A stretch of DNA of 64,000 nucleotides from an uncultured Bacilli bacterium (lineage in GTDB: Bacteria > Bacillota_I > Bacilli_A > RFN20 > CAG-449): contig CANQAG010000002.1 of assembly GCA_947588815.1 (NCBI GenBank), forward strand, positions 1 to 64,000, given 5' to 3'. The notes under the pieces were generated by a model. It saw nothing but the letters and a program-made list of their open reading frames with translations, did not search any database and had not been told where the DNA came from. The translations under genes and the position numbers were made by a program. This document shows positions 9,372-19,795 of this stretch, one piece after another (position 1 is the first letter of the stretch; the number at the start of each line of letters is the position of its first letter).

Positions 9372-10127
9372 TTATTTCAATTTTTTATAGTCATCGTCAT
9401 TAACTGGTTCTAACCATTCATTTGAGGTTTCATTTCCCGGCACTTCAACAGCCAAATGTGAAAACCAACTATCTTTTGCCGCACCATGCCAATGCTTTAC
9501 ACCAGATGGAATATTGATGCAATCTCCTGGATTAAGTTCGATTGCTTCTTTTCCAAATTCTTGATAATATCCCCTTCCTCCAATACAAATAAGAATCTGC
9601 CCGCCACCTGTTTTAGCATGATGAATGTGCCAGTTGTTGCGGCATCCCGGTTCAAAGGTTACATTAAATATTCCCACTTGATCTTTGGATACAGGATATA
9701 AATAACTTTGCCCAGTAAAATATTGTTTAAACCCATCATTCTTTTCGCCTATGGGGAAAATAATGGTGTTTTGATAAAGATCTTTTTCGCTGTTTTTCTC
9801 TGTCTTTTCATTCCAAACTTCTTTGGCTAAACGGAAAACCGCCCAAGCTTTAGGCCACCCGACATAAAATCCACAATGGGTGATAATCGCTGCGATTTCA
9901 GTTTGGCTGACGCCGTTGTTTTTAGCGTTTTGCAAATGATAGTTTAAAGAACTATCGGTTATCCCCGATGACATCAAAGCGACGACAGTGATTATGCATC
10001 TAGTTTTAAGATCGATATCTTGATTATTCCAATTTTCTCCAAACAGAATATCATCGTTGAAATGTGCAAAATCCGGTGCAAAATCACCTAATTGTTTTTT
10101 CCCAGCATCTTGTGTAATTTTTTTCAT
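9372..10127 (-). CDS. Carboxymuconolactone decarboxylase (AhpD-like) and cupin fusion protein
   Basis: N-terminal CMD pattern (KTRCIITVVALMSSGITDSSLNYHLQNAKNNGVSQTEIAAIITHCGFYVGWPKA); C-terminal cupin (GCRNNWHIHHAKTGGGQILICIGGRGYYQEFGK...PGDCINIPSGVKHWHGA). Confidence 0.9.
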   Translation of the reverse strand: MKKITQDAGKKQLGDFAPDFAHFNDDILFGENWNNQDIDLKTRCIITVVALMSSGITDSSLNYHLQNAKNNGVSQTEIAAIITHCGFYVGWPKAWAVFRLAKEVWNEKTEKNSEKDLYQNTIIFPIGEKNDGFKQYFTGQSYLYPVSKDQVGIFNVTFEPGCRNNWHIHHAKTGGGQILICIGGRGYYQEFGKEAIELNPGDCINIPSGVKHWHGAAKDSWFSHLAVEVPGNETSNEWLEPVNDDDYKKLK

Positions 10128-10143
10128 TTTACGTTTCTCCTTT

Positions 10144-10623
10144 TTATAAATTTAAAGTTTTCAACCACGCGGTTAACATGCTATCACTAAGATTACCATT
10201 TAATATTTTTCCTTCTTTGATAATGGTATCATCCGTTACACTTGCCTTTAAATAATCGATGGTTTTTCCAAAGTTACTTCCGCCGGATGTCGCAAACAAA
10301 ATGATAGTTTTACCTTTAAAATCATAGTCTTCCAAAAAAGTATTGATGATCGTAGGGGCAATATACCACCAAATTGGAAAACCTAACAAAATCACATCAT
10401 AACTCTTAAGATCAAGATTTTCTTTTATGATCTCAGGTCTTGAACTTTTGTCATTCATTTCTCGGCTAGATCGTGAATTTTTATCCATCCAATTTAAATC
10501 TTCCTTAGAATACGGAATTTTAGGGGTTATTTCATATAAATCGGACTTTGAAATGGATGCCAAACGCTTTGCAACTTCTTTTGTAGTACCACTAGCACTG
10601 AAATAAGCAATTAAACCTTTCAT
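10144..10623 (-). CDS. Flavodoxin
   Basis: YFSASGTTKEVAKRLA FMN P-loop; LLGFPIWWYIAPTIINTFLE; FATSGGSNFG. Confidence 0.9.
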   Translation of the reverse strand: MKGLIAYFSASGTTKEVAKRLASISKSDLYEITPKIPYSKEDLNWMDKNSRSSREMNDKSSRPEIIKENLDLKSYDVILLGFPIWWYIAPTIINTFLEDYDFKGKTIILFATSGGSNFGKTIDYLKASVTDDTIIKEGKILNGNLSDSMLTAWLKTLNL

Positions 10624-11072
10624 TATTTTTCTCCTCCATTTGAAATAATTTGTAAGTTTTGAACTAAATTATTTAAAATTTCTAAAACTTCTTTCGGATT
10701 TGGAATATTTTTATATGCTTCTTTTTCTCTATTGTATAAATCTTTTAATAGCATATCGGCATAAGTTTTACCGGATTCCGTTAAAACGATATTCAATTCC
10801 CTCCTTTGACCTTTTATTTGTCGTAAAGTAATATACTCTTTTTCTTCTAATTCTTTGATGATGGTATTCGCGGTACTTCTTGGAATTGACCAATCATCAC
10901 ATATTTGTTTTTGACTATGTTCTTTACCATCATTTAAGGAATATAAAATCCAAAGCAAGTTTGGTGAATTGATATGAGAGTTCTTTCCATATATTTCATA
11001 AACTCCATCAATTCGGTATATCAATTTACCTAGTTCATAAAAAAAATCTTTTTCATTCATAAAGTTCTCCAA
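10623..11072 (-). CDS. MarR family transcriptional regulator
   Basis: wHTH: QKQICDDWSIPRSTANTIIKELEEKEYITLRQIKGQRRELNIVLTESG. Confidence 0.85.
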   Translation of the reverse strand: MENFMNEKDFFYELGKLIYRIDGVYEIYGKNSHINSPNLLWILYSLNDGKEHSQKQICDDWSIPRSTANTIIKELEEKEYITLRQIKGQRRELNIVLTESGKTYADMLLKDLYNREKEAYKNIPNPKEVLEILNNLVQNLQIISNGGEK

Positions 11073-11170
11073 TAATTCTAATTCGTATTTTAATTATAAT
11101 TCATCCGCGTATTTATTTCAATAAAATATTTTCGTGTCACAAAATATTCTTTTATCATTCAATAAACGTT

Positions 11171-11206
11171 AAAAAAATGATCTCATAAAACGTTTTATGA
11201 GATCAT
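11171..11206 (-). terminator. Rho-independent terminator
   Basis: Perfect 28-bp palindrome TGATCTCATAAAACGTTTTATGAGATCA followed by T7 on minus strand. Confidence 0.85.
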
Positions 11207-11243
11207 TAGAATAATTAAAGAGCGACGAAATTAATCTTCATTA

Positions 11244-13034
11244 TTATTCGACATGGGGAGAAGTTCTATCTAAATCATATGCATCAATCCACATACGATA
11301 TTCAACATCATCATCCGATCCCATGTTAAATGGTGAAGTAAATCTTACAACGATATTATCTTTTTGATAGACATATCTCATATCACCATCAGTATCTTCA
11401 AATTCTTTAACAAATTCAAATCCGGCAGCAACAAGAAGTTCACCATATTCTTCAGCAAAGGTAGCCACACCATCTTCTTTAATATAAGCGATAGCAAATA
11501 CACCTTCGGCGATTGTTTCTTCATCAACGATGATACCGCTATCTTCATACATGATATTCCATCCATCAAAAGAAACCGGTTCAGGAATTTCCATACCTAA
11601 AACATCCATACATAAAGAGCCAAATGTCATCGAGCGAGAGAAAGTACTCGTTTCTCCAACATAGACAACAGGACCATTTTCCCATTTGAAAGTAAGATTT
11701 CCAAAGTCGATAGAATCACCACTTGCAATTCCTTCTTCATCGACAAAATCAAGATAAGCTTGTTTCATTTCTTCATCTAATCCTTCAGAGAATTTTACAT
11801 CTATCGGAGTCGAACTATTTATTTGACATTTTAATGAGGAAGCACCACTAGTAGTAACTTCTCCTTCGATGTAAGTTAAAGATAAGTTAATAGACATACC
11901 ATTCATTTTTGAACCATTGTAACTATCAGCAAATTCTTCTTCCCAAGTACTAACGTCAAAAATTTCATATGGTTCAATTTCCATTTCATCACCAATTGAA
12001 ACTAATTCAGCGTCTTTAAATACTACTGCGCCATTTTCGACATCAACCGTACCTTTTACGGTTATTTCTTTAGAGTAATTTGACCATGGATCAAGTACAC
12101 TAGCATCTGGGAAGTAGGTAGGAACACCATCACTGATGACTGTAGCGGAATTTCCCATATCAAGAATTGATGATAAAATACCGGTAAATTCTATTTCCAC
12201 ACCCTCATATAGTGCGTTACCTTCTTCACCTACTCTTAATAACATATAAAGCTCAGGATCTTTAATGTCCATTTCACCATTTGCGTATTCATGAACATAA
12301 TCGATTCTAGAAGTACCAATATCTCCTACAGTAATTCTATAAAAAACATTATCTTTCGGTATGCTAAGGATACCACCATCTAACATATCTGGATTAAAGC
12401 CCAAAAACTTGATTTGATCTAAACTTAAATCTTCATTTAGACTTATATCAATACCACCATGAGCATGACCAAAGTAATATGCAAGTGGGTGATTGGTTAA
12501 GTTTAGTAATCTTTGAATTGAGAATTCATCGTCAGTGTGGAAAGTCAACTTATCTTTAGTTTTAACAAAAGTATCAAGATTTAAAACATGGTCCAAATCT
12601 TTCATATAAGAAAGATGTAGCGGAAGATAATCTTCGCGACCATAATCATCAAATCCATCCCATTCGTTTGTAGCAAACTCCGGATAATATAAGTATGAAT
12701 GAACAGTGTCATTATCATTTGATACTTTCATATATCCGGAAATTTGTCCTGAATCCATAAAGGTTCCAAAATAGTTTTCGGAAACGACAGTTTTTCCAGT
12801 ACTTCCATCGTAACTGACACTATTAAGAGTATAGTTCTTTCCAAGTGATTCAATTGCCGTTTTTAAATCTTCAAGTGTAGCATTTGTTGTTTTTGAATCT
12901 TCAGTACTAGCACTAACTTCACTTGTTGTTTCATCTGCATTAGAAGATGAACTTGTTTTATCATTACTATTGTCACAAGCCGCCAACAATAAGAATGATG
13001 TAGCAATAATAAGAAGTGTCTTTGATCTTTTCAT
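11244..13034 (-). CDS. Secreted lipoprotein, unknown function
   Basis: LLIIATSFLLLAAC lipobox, Ser/Thr linker; C-terminal module shared with the 27576 and 32181 lipoproteins. Confidence 0.7.
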   Translation of the reverse strand: MKRSKTLLIIATSFLLLAACDNSNDKTSSSSNADETTSEVSASTEDSKTTNATLEDLKTAIESLGKNYTLNSVSYDGSTGKTVVSENYFGTFMDSGQISGYMKVSNDNDTVHSYLYYPEFATNEWDGFDDYGREDYLPLHLSYMKDLDHVLNLDTFVKTKDKLTFHTDDEFSIQRLLNLTNHPLAYYFGHAHGGIDISLNEDLSLDQIKFLGFNPDMLDGGILSIPKDNVFYRITVGDIGTSRIDYVHEYANGEMDIKDPELYMLLRVGEEGNALYEGVEIEFTGILSSILDMGNSATVISDGVPTYFPDASVLDPWSNYSKEITVKGTVDVENGAVVFKDAELVSIGDEMEIEPYEIFDVSTWEEEFADSYNGSKMNGMSINLSLTYIEGEVTTSGASSLKCQINSSTPIDVKFSEGLDEEMKQAYLDFVDEEGIASGDSIDFGNLTFKWENGPVVYVGETSTFSRSMTFGSLCMDVLGMEIPEPVSFDGWNIMYEDSGIIVDEETIAEGVFAIAYIKEDGVATFAEEYGELLVAAGFEFVKEFEDTDGDMRYVYQKDNIVVRFTSPFNMGSDDDVEYRMWIDAYDLDRTSPHVE

Positions 13035-13325
13035 AACAATTACCTCTTTCTTTTTGTTTTTATAAATATAAAATAAAAAATTCGAAAATAGAAGAATTTT
13101 TTTATATACGTGAATAATTATTCTTAAAATTAGGAATTTAATGGTAATAAAAAGCCAAAAATAGCTTTTAAATAATTATAATGATATTTAAAATGAGTTT
13201 CTAATTTAGCATTTAAACAATGATTATCAAATATAAATTCAAAATTATTTAATCTGCAAATTTAGAAAATACCCTTTCTATCTTCATTAGAATGGACGAT
13301 CATCAGTGTGAGCAAAATTCAACTT

Positions 13326-14135
13326 TTATTTTTTTAAATCGCAGTGAAATTTTTCAGAAAAATATGTTACTGAAATAGTATCCATAATCGCCAAAGTATA
13401 GGTAACTAAAGGTAAAATAATTATTAAGCTAAGTATTGCGCCAAAAATGGCAAAAGAAGCCAATACAACAACTCCTAAGCACATCAAAATAACGATAAAA
13501 CTCAGCAATAACGACACTACATTTCTTAAGTTTAAAAATCGTTTAAGTGGTTGTTGACGAAAATAAAGAAGCCATGTAGCGAAAAGATTTTCACAAATCA
13601 TCGCAAGAATCGCCATCAAGATTAAAGGAATTATTCCTAATTTCCAAAAGCTAGCCACTAGTGCATATAAGCAAAGAAAAAGTGAAATAGAAATAATTCT
13701 TAGCACAAAGGTTCCCCAAAAATTAGAGGAACGAATTTTTGGTAAATCATCACGAATTACTTTTTTACAAAGATAAGTCGCATAAGTAATGCTTAAAGAT
13801 AAAAATAAGATACCGATTAATACAATTATCACAAATATAACGATAAATTGACTGGTGTTGATATAAATGATTTGAAATATCTCTTTTAATAACACCGAAA
13901 AAGCTGATAAATCAATTAGTGTTTTTGATGGATTATTACTAAAGAATACCGTTACTTGCTCGTTTATTTCCGTAATCGCTTCTTGTGAAAGCGACTTAAT
14001 CAAACAAATTAAAATTCCACCGAGCGAATTAACGATAATCAAAAAGCTTAAATATATAACTCCACAGGTTGTAAAGAAACCTTTACCATTCGTAAAAAAT
14101 GCTTTGATAGATTTTCTAATCATAATTAAGTTCAA
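13326..14135 (-). CDS. Multi-TM membrane protein
   Basis: At least 5 hydrophobic segments; no recognised catalytic motif. Confidence 0.6.
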   Translation of the reverse strand: MNLIMIRKSIKAFFTNGKGFFTTCGVIYLSFLIIVNSLGGILICLIKSLSQEAITEINEQVTVFFSNNPSKTLIDLSAFSVLLKEIFQIIYINTSQFIVIFVIIVLIGILFLSLSITYATYLCKKVIRDDLPKIRSSNFWGTFVLRIISISLFLCLYALVASFWKLGIIPLILMAILAMICENLFATWLLYFRQQPLKRFLNLRNVVSLLLSFIVILMCLGVVVLASFAIFGAILSLIIILPLVTYTLAIMDTISVTYFSEKFHCDLKK

Positions 14136-14211
14136 TATAATCTTTTATATTGAGCGTACTCCTTTCAAAATTTTTATATTCAAATACTTGCACATTCGCA
14201 TTTATAGATTT

Positions 14212-15732
14212 TTATAATAAAGGTGAAAACATTCCAATAATGGCATTCAATAACAAAGCCGATTTACTCATTTTAAAGTTAGTTAATGTCACTTCTTGAG
14301 AAACTTTCATTATTTCCGTGAAATCATCTTTGATATCGCTTATGCAGGGAGTCTTATACATTATCGCGCCGCATTCATAATGATGCACTAAACTCCGATA
14401 ATCTAAATTTATCGTTCCCACAAACGCTATTTGATCGTCGGCTAACAACATTTTGGCGTGAATAAATCCCGGAGTATATTCGTAAATCTTGACACCGGTC
14501 TTTAAAAGATACGGATAATTGGATCGTGTAATATTGAAAACCATTTTTTTATCGGGAATATGCGGAGTGATAATACGCACATCTACTCCGCGAAACGCCG
14601 CATTACGTAACGCTGTGGTTAAATTGTAATCTAAAATAAGATATGGTGTGGTAATATAGCAATAACGCTTAGCGGCATTGATTAAATTGATGTAATTATT
14701 TTCTCCGATTTGTTCATCATAAATCGGTTTGGGGCCATCGCCAAAGGGATGAATATATCCTGCATTATCGAAAACTTGATGCTCGTTAACAAAGTATTTT
14801 TCAAAGTCGTCTTTGCTACTTTTGGCATTCATATCATACAATTCTAAAAAAAGCGCCAATAAATTATCTACTGCCCCACCTTCTACTTTTATCGCCGTAT
14901 CTTTCCAATGACCGAAACGATTAATGGCATTAATGTATTCATCCCCGATATTCACGCCACCGGTATACCCTACTTCACCATCGATAACCGTGATTTTTCG
15001 ATGGTCGCGGTTGTTATGAACGCCCGAGACCACAGGGCGAAAAGGATTGAATTTATAACATTGAATTCCTTCTTTTTGAAGTTTTTTACAAAAACCGCTT
15101 TTAACCGCTCCGACCGAACCCAAATCATCATACATCAAGCGCACTTCAACACTTTCTTGAACCTTTTGTACAAGAATCTCATGAATCGAGTTCCACATTT
15201 GCCCTTCATGAATAATGAAATATTCCATAAAAATATATTTTTTAGCTTTTTTTAACTCCATTAACAAATCTTTCCAAAAGTCTTCACCGATTTTAAAATA
15301 AGTGACGCGACTATTGGTCGAACCTTTAAAGCATCCATTGCTAGCAAGATAATTTTCTAATCCGAAATTATCATCAAGAAATGGTAAGCAATCTCCTTTA
15401 TTTTGCGTTGCCAATTTTGTTGTTTCATTTTGAATCGTCTTTAAACGAAAAGAGTCCTTTTTAGACATTTTAGTATTAGCAAACAAAATGTAAACCATGA
15501 TGGTGAAAAAAGGTACTACCGCCAATAAAACCAACCACGGGATCTTAAATTCCGGTGATTCTTTTTTGTTCACAATATGCAAGAAAATCATTAACGAAAT
15601 CAAAACACTGAACAGTTGAAAAATCGGGAAAATTTCTAGAAAAGTAAAAGCCAAGAAAATCAATGCCACTTGGACTAAAAAAAGTAAGATTATCACGATA
15701 ATTTTGCTAAATAATAATTTTAAAATTTTCAT
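14212..15732 (-). CDS. cls: Cardiolipin synthase (phospholipase D superfamily)
   Basis: HKD motifs HNNRDHRKITVIDGEVGYTGG and HAKMLLADDQIAFVGTINLDYRSL; two N-terminal TMs. Confidence 0.93.
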   Translation of the reverse strand: MKILKLLFSKIIVIILLFLVQVALIFLAFTFLEIFPIFQLFSVLISLMIFLHIVNKKESPEFKIPWLVLLAVVPFFTIMVYILFANTKMSKKDSFRLKTIQNETTKLATQNKGDCLPFLDDNFGLENYLASNGCFKGSTNSRVTYFKIGEDFWKDLLMELKKAKKYIFMEYFIIHEGQMWNSIHEILVQKVQESVEVRLMYDDLGSVGAVKSGFCKKLQKEGIQCYKFNPFRPVVSGVHNNRDHRKITVIDGEVGYTGGVNIGDEYINAINRFGHWKDTAIKVEGGAVDNLLALFLELYDMNAKSSKDDFEKYFVNEHQVFDNAGYIHPFGDGPKPIYDEQIGENNYINLINAAKRYCYITTPYLILDYNLTTALRNAAFRGVDVRIITPHIPDKKMVFNITRSNYPYLLKTGVKIYEYTPGFIHAKMLLADDQIAFVGTINLDYRSLVHHYECGAIMYKTPCISDIKDDFTEIMKVSQEVTLTNFKMSKSALLLNAIIGMFSPLL

Positions 15733-15945
15733 AAAGCTCCTTCTTGTTTTAAATCGAAAGTTACGATTAAAATGAATGCATAAATATTATACTTATTGAA
15801 AAACTTTAAGACAAGTGTGATAGGCAATGCTCTGATAAGAAACAATAAAGTAAGATTTTCTTTACCTTCATTTGCAATCATGAATATTGGTTTTCTTTAA
15901 TAATTATGCTACATTATTGTTGCAACTAGAATCAGGAGTCCTTTT

Positions 15946-16494
15946 ATGAAAAAGTTAGAATCAAAAATCCAAATTTTGCAAAAATATTTTTCTATCGACA
16001 ACAATATCGCTACTTTAGATCTCGTTTACGATACCTTCTCTGAATTGATTAATCCAAATTTCGGAGATGATAAAATCGAAAAGTTAAACGATAAACTATT
16101 TTCCGACATTCTTGAAGCGGTCTCATTATTGCCCTTAAAATATAAGCTTAATCTTCATATCGTGATAAAAGATTTCGGCGATTACAGCCGTGAAGAATGT
16201 GAAAAAATCATTATCCAAAACATCAAATTAGCGGCCTATAAAATACTAAAAGAACGTTACAAAAAATTGACAAGCGGATGGTCGTTGATTGGAATCGGAG
16301 CCGTAGTTTTGGTTTTAAGTTACTTTTTGCGCAACCAAAATTATGATTTGTGGTTTGATTTAATCAATATAAGTGGCACCCTCTTTGTATGGGAAGGTGT
16401 AAACATGGCTTTTATCGAGAAAAACGCTGAAAACAAAGCGACCAAAATTCTTGCAAAAACTATAAACTTAATTACCATTGAAGGGATGCAATAA
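15946..16494 (+). CDS. Hypothetical protein with C-terminal TM pair
   Basis: Full ORF with RBS tcaggag; GIGAVVLVLSYFL and YDLWFDLINISGTLFVWEGV hydrophobic. Confidence 0.5.
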   Translation: MKKLESKIQILQKYFSIDNNIATLDLVYDTFSELINPNFGDDKIEKLNDKLFSDILEAVSLLPLKYKLNLHIVIKDFGDYSREECEKIIIQNIKLAAYKILKERYKKLTSGWSLIGIGAVVLVLSYFLRNQNYDLWFDLINISGTLFVWEGVNMAFIEKNAENKATKILAKTINLITIEGMQ

Positions 16495-16649
16495 TCTCGT
16501 TTGATGGCTTTAATAAAAAAGTCTTTATTTTATATGATAATTTCTAGTTCGTATCTACTTCATAAAATCAATAAGGTTCAAAGATCCAAATGAAAAAGCT
16601 CACCCAAATTAACGAGTGAGCTATCGATTTTTTTTCTACATTGTAATTT

Positions 16650-17489
16650 CTACGCAACTTCAAAATGAGGCGTAAATTCAGCAAACTTTTTCAATTGTTC
16701 TTCCGTTCGGATGTAATATCTCTTTTGCTTATTAATCTTAGCAATTTCCTTCATATCATTTTCGTCCAATTGAAAATCAAAAATGTCGAAATTATCTTTG
16801 ATATGAATCGGATTTTTAGAACCCGGAATCACAATAAATCCCATATCTACATGCCATCTTAAAATGATTTGTGCCGGCTTTTTATTGTACTTTTTAGCTA
16901 ATTCTTGGAAAACTTTTTCATTTAATAATGAGGAATCTCCGTGCCCTAAAGGATACCAACTCATAAGTTTAATATCGTGTTTTGCTAAAGTAATTCTCAA
17001 TTCATCTTGAGTAAAATAAGGGTGCGCTTCAACTTGAATTACTTGCGGTTTTATTTCACAGTTTTCAAGAATTTCATCGATATATTTGTCTTCAAAATTT
17101 GAAATACCAATCGCCTTTATCTTTCCTTCTTTATAGGCTTTTTCAAGTTGCTTATACCCTTTTAGATAATTTCCGGCTGGTTGATGTAAAAATACTAAAT
17201 CGATATAATCTAGTCCTAGTCTTTCTAATGTTTCATCTACGGCGGTGTCTTTTTCATATTCACTGGGCCATAATTTAGTGCTGACGTAGATGTCTTTTCT
17301 TTGTTTATTTGCCTTTTTAATCGCTCTTCCGACCGCTCTTTCGTTGACATATGCATTAGCGGTATCAATTAAGCGATAACCCATATTCAAAGCTTCATAG
17401 GCGGAATTTTCGGCATCTTTCGGGCTTAACATGTAAGTGCCAATTCCTATTGCAGGAATAAAATTACCATTATTTAATTTGACTTCCAT
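16650..17489 (-). CDS. Aldo/keto reductase
   Basis: GIGTYMLSP, RLIDTANAYVNERAVGRAI, GISNF, HPYFTQDEL; start at MEVKLNNG after gcaaaggag RBS. Confidence 0.92.
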   Translation of the reverse strand: MEVKLNNGNFIPAIGIGTYMLSPKDAENSAYEALNMGYRLIDTANAYVNERAVGRAIKKANKQRKDIYVSTKLWPSEYEKDTAVDETLERLGLDYIDLVFLHQPAGNYLKGYKQLEKAYKEGKIKAIGISNFEDKYIDEILENCEIKPQVIQVEAHPYFTQDELRITLAKHDIKLMSWYPLGHGDSSLLNEKVFQELAKKYNKKPAQIILRWHVDMGFIVIPGSKNPIHIKDNFDIFDFQLDENDMKEIAKINKQKRYYIRTEEQLKKFAEFTPHFEVA

Positions 17490-17509
17490 AATCTTCTTCT
17501 CCTTTGCTT

Positions 17510-18013
17510 TTAAATCCATTGCTCAATTTTATTTTTTGCTTTAATGCAATCTTTACCTCTTATCGCAATACTATCATTTATAATATTGGCGCCGATACAA
17601 ATTCTTTTAAGATCTTTAACAACTTCACCCAATCCTGAGCCTTCATGAGTAGTAACGATTCTTACAATCTTACCTTTAAAATTTAAATCTTTGATGGCAG
17701 TTTCAATTTCAGGTGCATACGTTCCCCAATAAATGGGAGTCATAATATAGATTACCTCGTATTTTGAAATATCATTTATCTTATTTTCAATCGGTGCATT
17801 ATTAATTCTTTGTTTTGCTTCTTCAATGCATTTATCATAGACCTTACTATAAGGAACAAGCGGTTCTACTTTGAATAAATCAGCGTTTGTAAATTCTTTT
17901 ACATATTCAGCAATATATTCAGTGTTCCCTTTTTGAATATATCCAACTGCATAATTTTCATCAGCTCTAGAAAAATAAATTATTAAGCTCTTTTTATTTT
18001 TGTATATGCTCAT
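17510..18013 (-). CDS. Flavodoxin
   Basis: IIYFSRADENYAVGYIQKGNTEYIAEYVKE; YIMTPIYWGTYAPEIETAI; TTHEGSGLG. Confidence 0.85.
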   Translation of the reverse strand: MSIYKNKKSLIIYFSRADENYAVGYIQKGNTEYIAEYVKEFTNADLFKVEPLVPYSKVYDKCIEEAKQRINNAPIENKINDISKYEVIYIMTPIYWGTYAPEIETAIKDLNFKGKIVRIVTTHEGSGLGEVVKDLKRICIGANIINDSIAIRGKDCIKAKNKIEQWI

Positions 18014-18141
18014 TTCAAAACCTCCTAATAAAAATAAATGTGCTTCTATTTTTTCACTTAAATTTTATCAAAAAAAATGCTAAAAAATAAAATATCAAAA
18101 AGGTATTGTGGTATAATTAAAACGTATAGTGAGGTGCCATT

Positions 18142-18984
18142 ATGATTGAACTTTATTTATTAGAGTATTTAGTGAAATTTCATGAACTTGGAAATCTTAC
18201 CAAAGCAAGCGAAGCTTTATTTGTTTCCCAACCCTCTTTAACTCGTTCTATGCAAAAATTAGAAAACGACTTAGGAATTGAATTATTTAATCATGCAAAA
18301 AATAAAATTACCTTTAATGAAGCAGGTGAATTACTTGTTAGTTATGCACAAAATGTTTTAAAAGCACATGATTTAATGATTGAAAAAATGAACGATTATA
18401 AAAATTCTTTATCAACGATATCGATAGGAATGGTGGCTCCTGGACCTATTTTTAAATATGGTAACTTTTTATATACTAGTTTTACTCAAAAAAATGTTGT
18501 TACTTCGATAAAAAATGAAGAAACCTTAATAGAGGAATTGCTAAACGAAAAACAAACCATTATCTTTATTAATCATCCATTAGATAATAAAAATATTGTT
18601 TGTAAGAAATGCTTAGAAGAAAAATTATATTTATCAGTTCCAAAAAACCATTTTGTTGCCGGGATGAAAGATGGTATTTATTTTAAAGATATCGATGGTC
18701 AATCCTTTTTAATGGCTAGTGAAATCGGTTCCTGGAATGAAGTTGTGAAAAAACATTTACCTAATTCTAAATTTTTCTTAGAGAACAATGATAATTTAAA
18801 GGAACTTGTCAATTCTTCAATTATTTCCTCATTCGTTACTAATATTACAATGAATAATAGATTGAGTAATGATCGAATCTATCTTCCTTTTTTAGATGAA
18901 GATGCAATTATGCCATTTTATATCGCCTACCTTAAAAAGAATGAAAATAAACTGGAAAACTTTTTAAAAGCAATCTTAATTTAA
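18142..18984 (+). CDS. LysR family transcriptional regulator
   Basis: LEYLVKFHELGNLTKASEALFVSQPSLTRSMQKLENDLGIELF HTH; divergent from flavodoxin/AKR pair. Confidence 0.9.
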   Translation: MIELYLLEYLVKFHELGNLTKASEALFVSQPSLTRSMQKLENDLGIELFNHAKNKITFNEAGELLVSYAQNVLKAHDLMIEKMNDYKNSLSTISIGMVAPGPIFKYGNFLYTSFTQKNVVTSIKNEETLIEELLNEKQTIIFINHPLDNKNIVCKKCLEEKLYLSVPKNHFVAGMKDGIYFKDIDGQSFLMASEIGSWNEVVKKHLPNSKFFLENNDNLKELVNSSIISSFVTNITMNNRLSNDRIYLPFLDEDAIMPFYIAYLKKNENKLENFLKAILI

Positions 18985-18990
18985 CAAGCT

Positions 18991-19036
18991 GGTCTTAGAA
19001 AAAATGCACTAAATATACTTACTAAGATCTTTCTTT
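18991..19036. repeat. Repeat R1a (pairs with 22221-22270)
   Basis: ggtcttagaaaaaatgcac...cttactaagatctttcttta vs ggttctagaaaaatgcaac...cttactaagacctatttttcttta. Confidence 0.6.
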
Positions 19037-19147
19037 ATAATAATTTATTAAACTTTATAAAAAATTGACAAGTGAACGCAAATGAAAGCGGACTATAAAC
19101 AAAAACCACCAAAGTCATATTAGCTAGTGGTGGTTTATCAAATAGAT

Positions 19148-19191
19148 ATTTATACCTTTATTTTGCTCCCGTTTTTGAAGTGGAACTCTAT
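19148..19191. repeat. Repeat R2a (pairs with 21247-21290); possible 3' relic of a recombinase gene on minus strand
   Basis: 44 bp with 3 mismatches to 21247-21290; minus strand reads IEFHFKNGSKIKV-stop. Confidence 0.7.
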
Positions 19192-19236
19192 CGTTTTATC
19201 ATCATTAATAATGCATTTATCAATTGATGTAATCAA

Positions 19237-19791
19237 TTAATATTGCCTTTCCACTATTATTTTTTTCAAATCATCACAAGATTGAATTTCATCAGAAACA
19301 ATTGACTTTTTCCCTATTAATCTACGCATTACGAGCAAACCTGCCTCATGAGAACTTGGACCACCATTTGAATTGCAATAAGCAGTTAAAACTATTGGCA
19401 TAATGCCCTTTTCAAAGAGATCCGTTGCAGTTTTTAATACACAACAATCCGTATCAGCACCACACAAAAAAATATGAGTAGGAGTACTTCCATCGTTCAA
19501 TTCTTTAAGCAAGTTTATGAATGAATCATCCACACAAGTATAGATGTACTTATTAACAATTCTATCTGGTTTTAATCCATCCACAAGGTCAATATCTGGA
19601 CTATCAAGCAATCTATGCCAATTTAAAAACTTTATATACTGACTTCCCTCATGATTAAGAAATCTCGTGGCTACAATTGAATCAAACACCCCACTTTCAA
19701 TAAGTTTAATAATTCGTTGAACAAGATCTTTGGTCTGATTGTAACGAATAAACCCTTTTTGGAGATCAACAACAATCAATATATTTTTCAT
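19237..19791 (-). CDS. Isochorismatase-like cysteine hydrolase
   Basis: ILIVVDLQKGFI (catalytic Asp), GADTDCCVLKTATDLFEKG (catalytic Cys region), SSHEAGLLVMRRLIG. Confidence 0.85.
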   Translation of the reverse strand: MKNILIVVDLQKGFIRYNQTKDLVQRIIKLIESGVFDSIVATRFLNHEGSQYIKFLNWHRLLDSPDIDLVDGLKPDRIVNKYIYTCVDDSFINLLKELNDGSTPTHIFLCGADTDCCVLKTATDLFEKGIMPIVLTAYCNSNGGPSSHEAGLLVMRRLIGKKSIVSDEIQSCDDLKKIIVERQY

Positions 19792-19795
19792 AATG

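Noticed and set aside
14212-15732. PLD-family protein as a defence nuclease
   Set aside because: N-terminal TM pair and two HKD motifs match cardiolipin synthase
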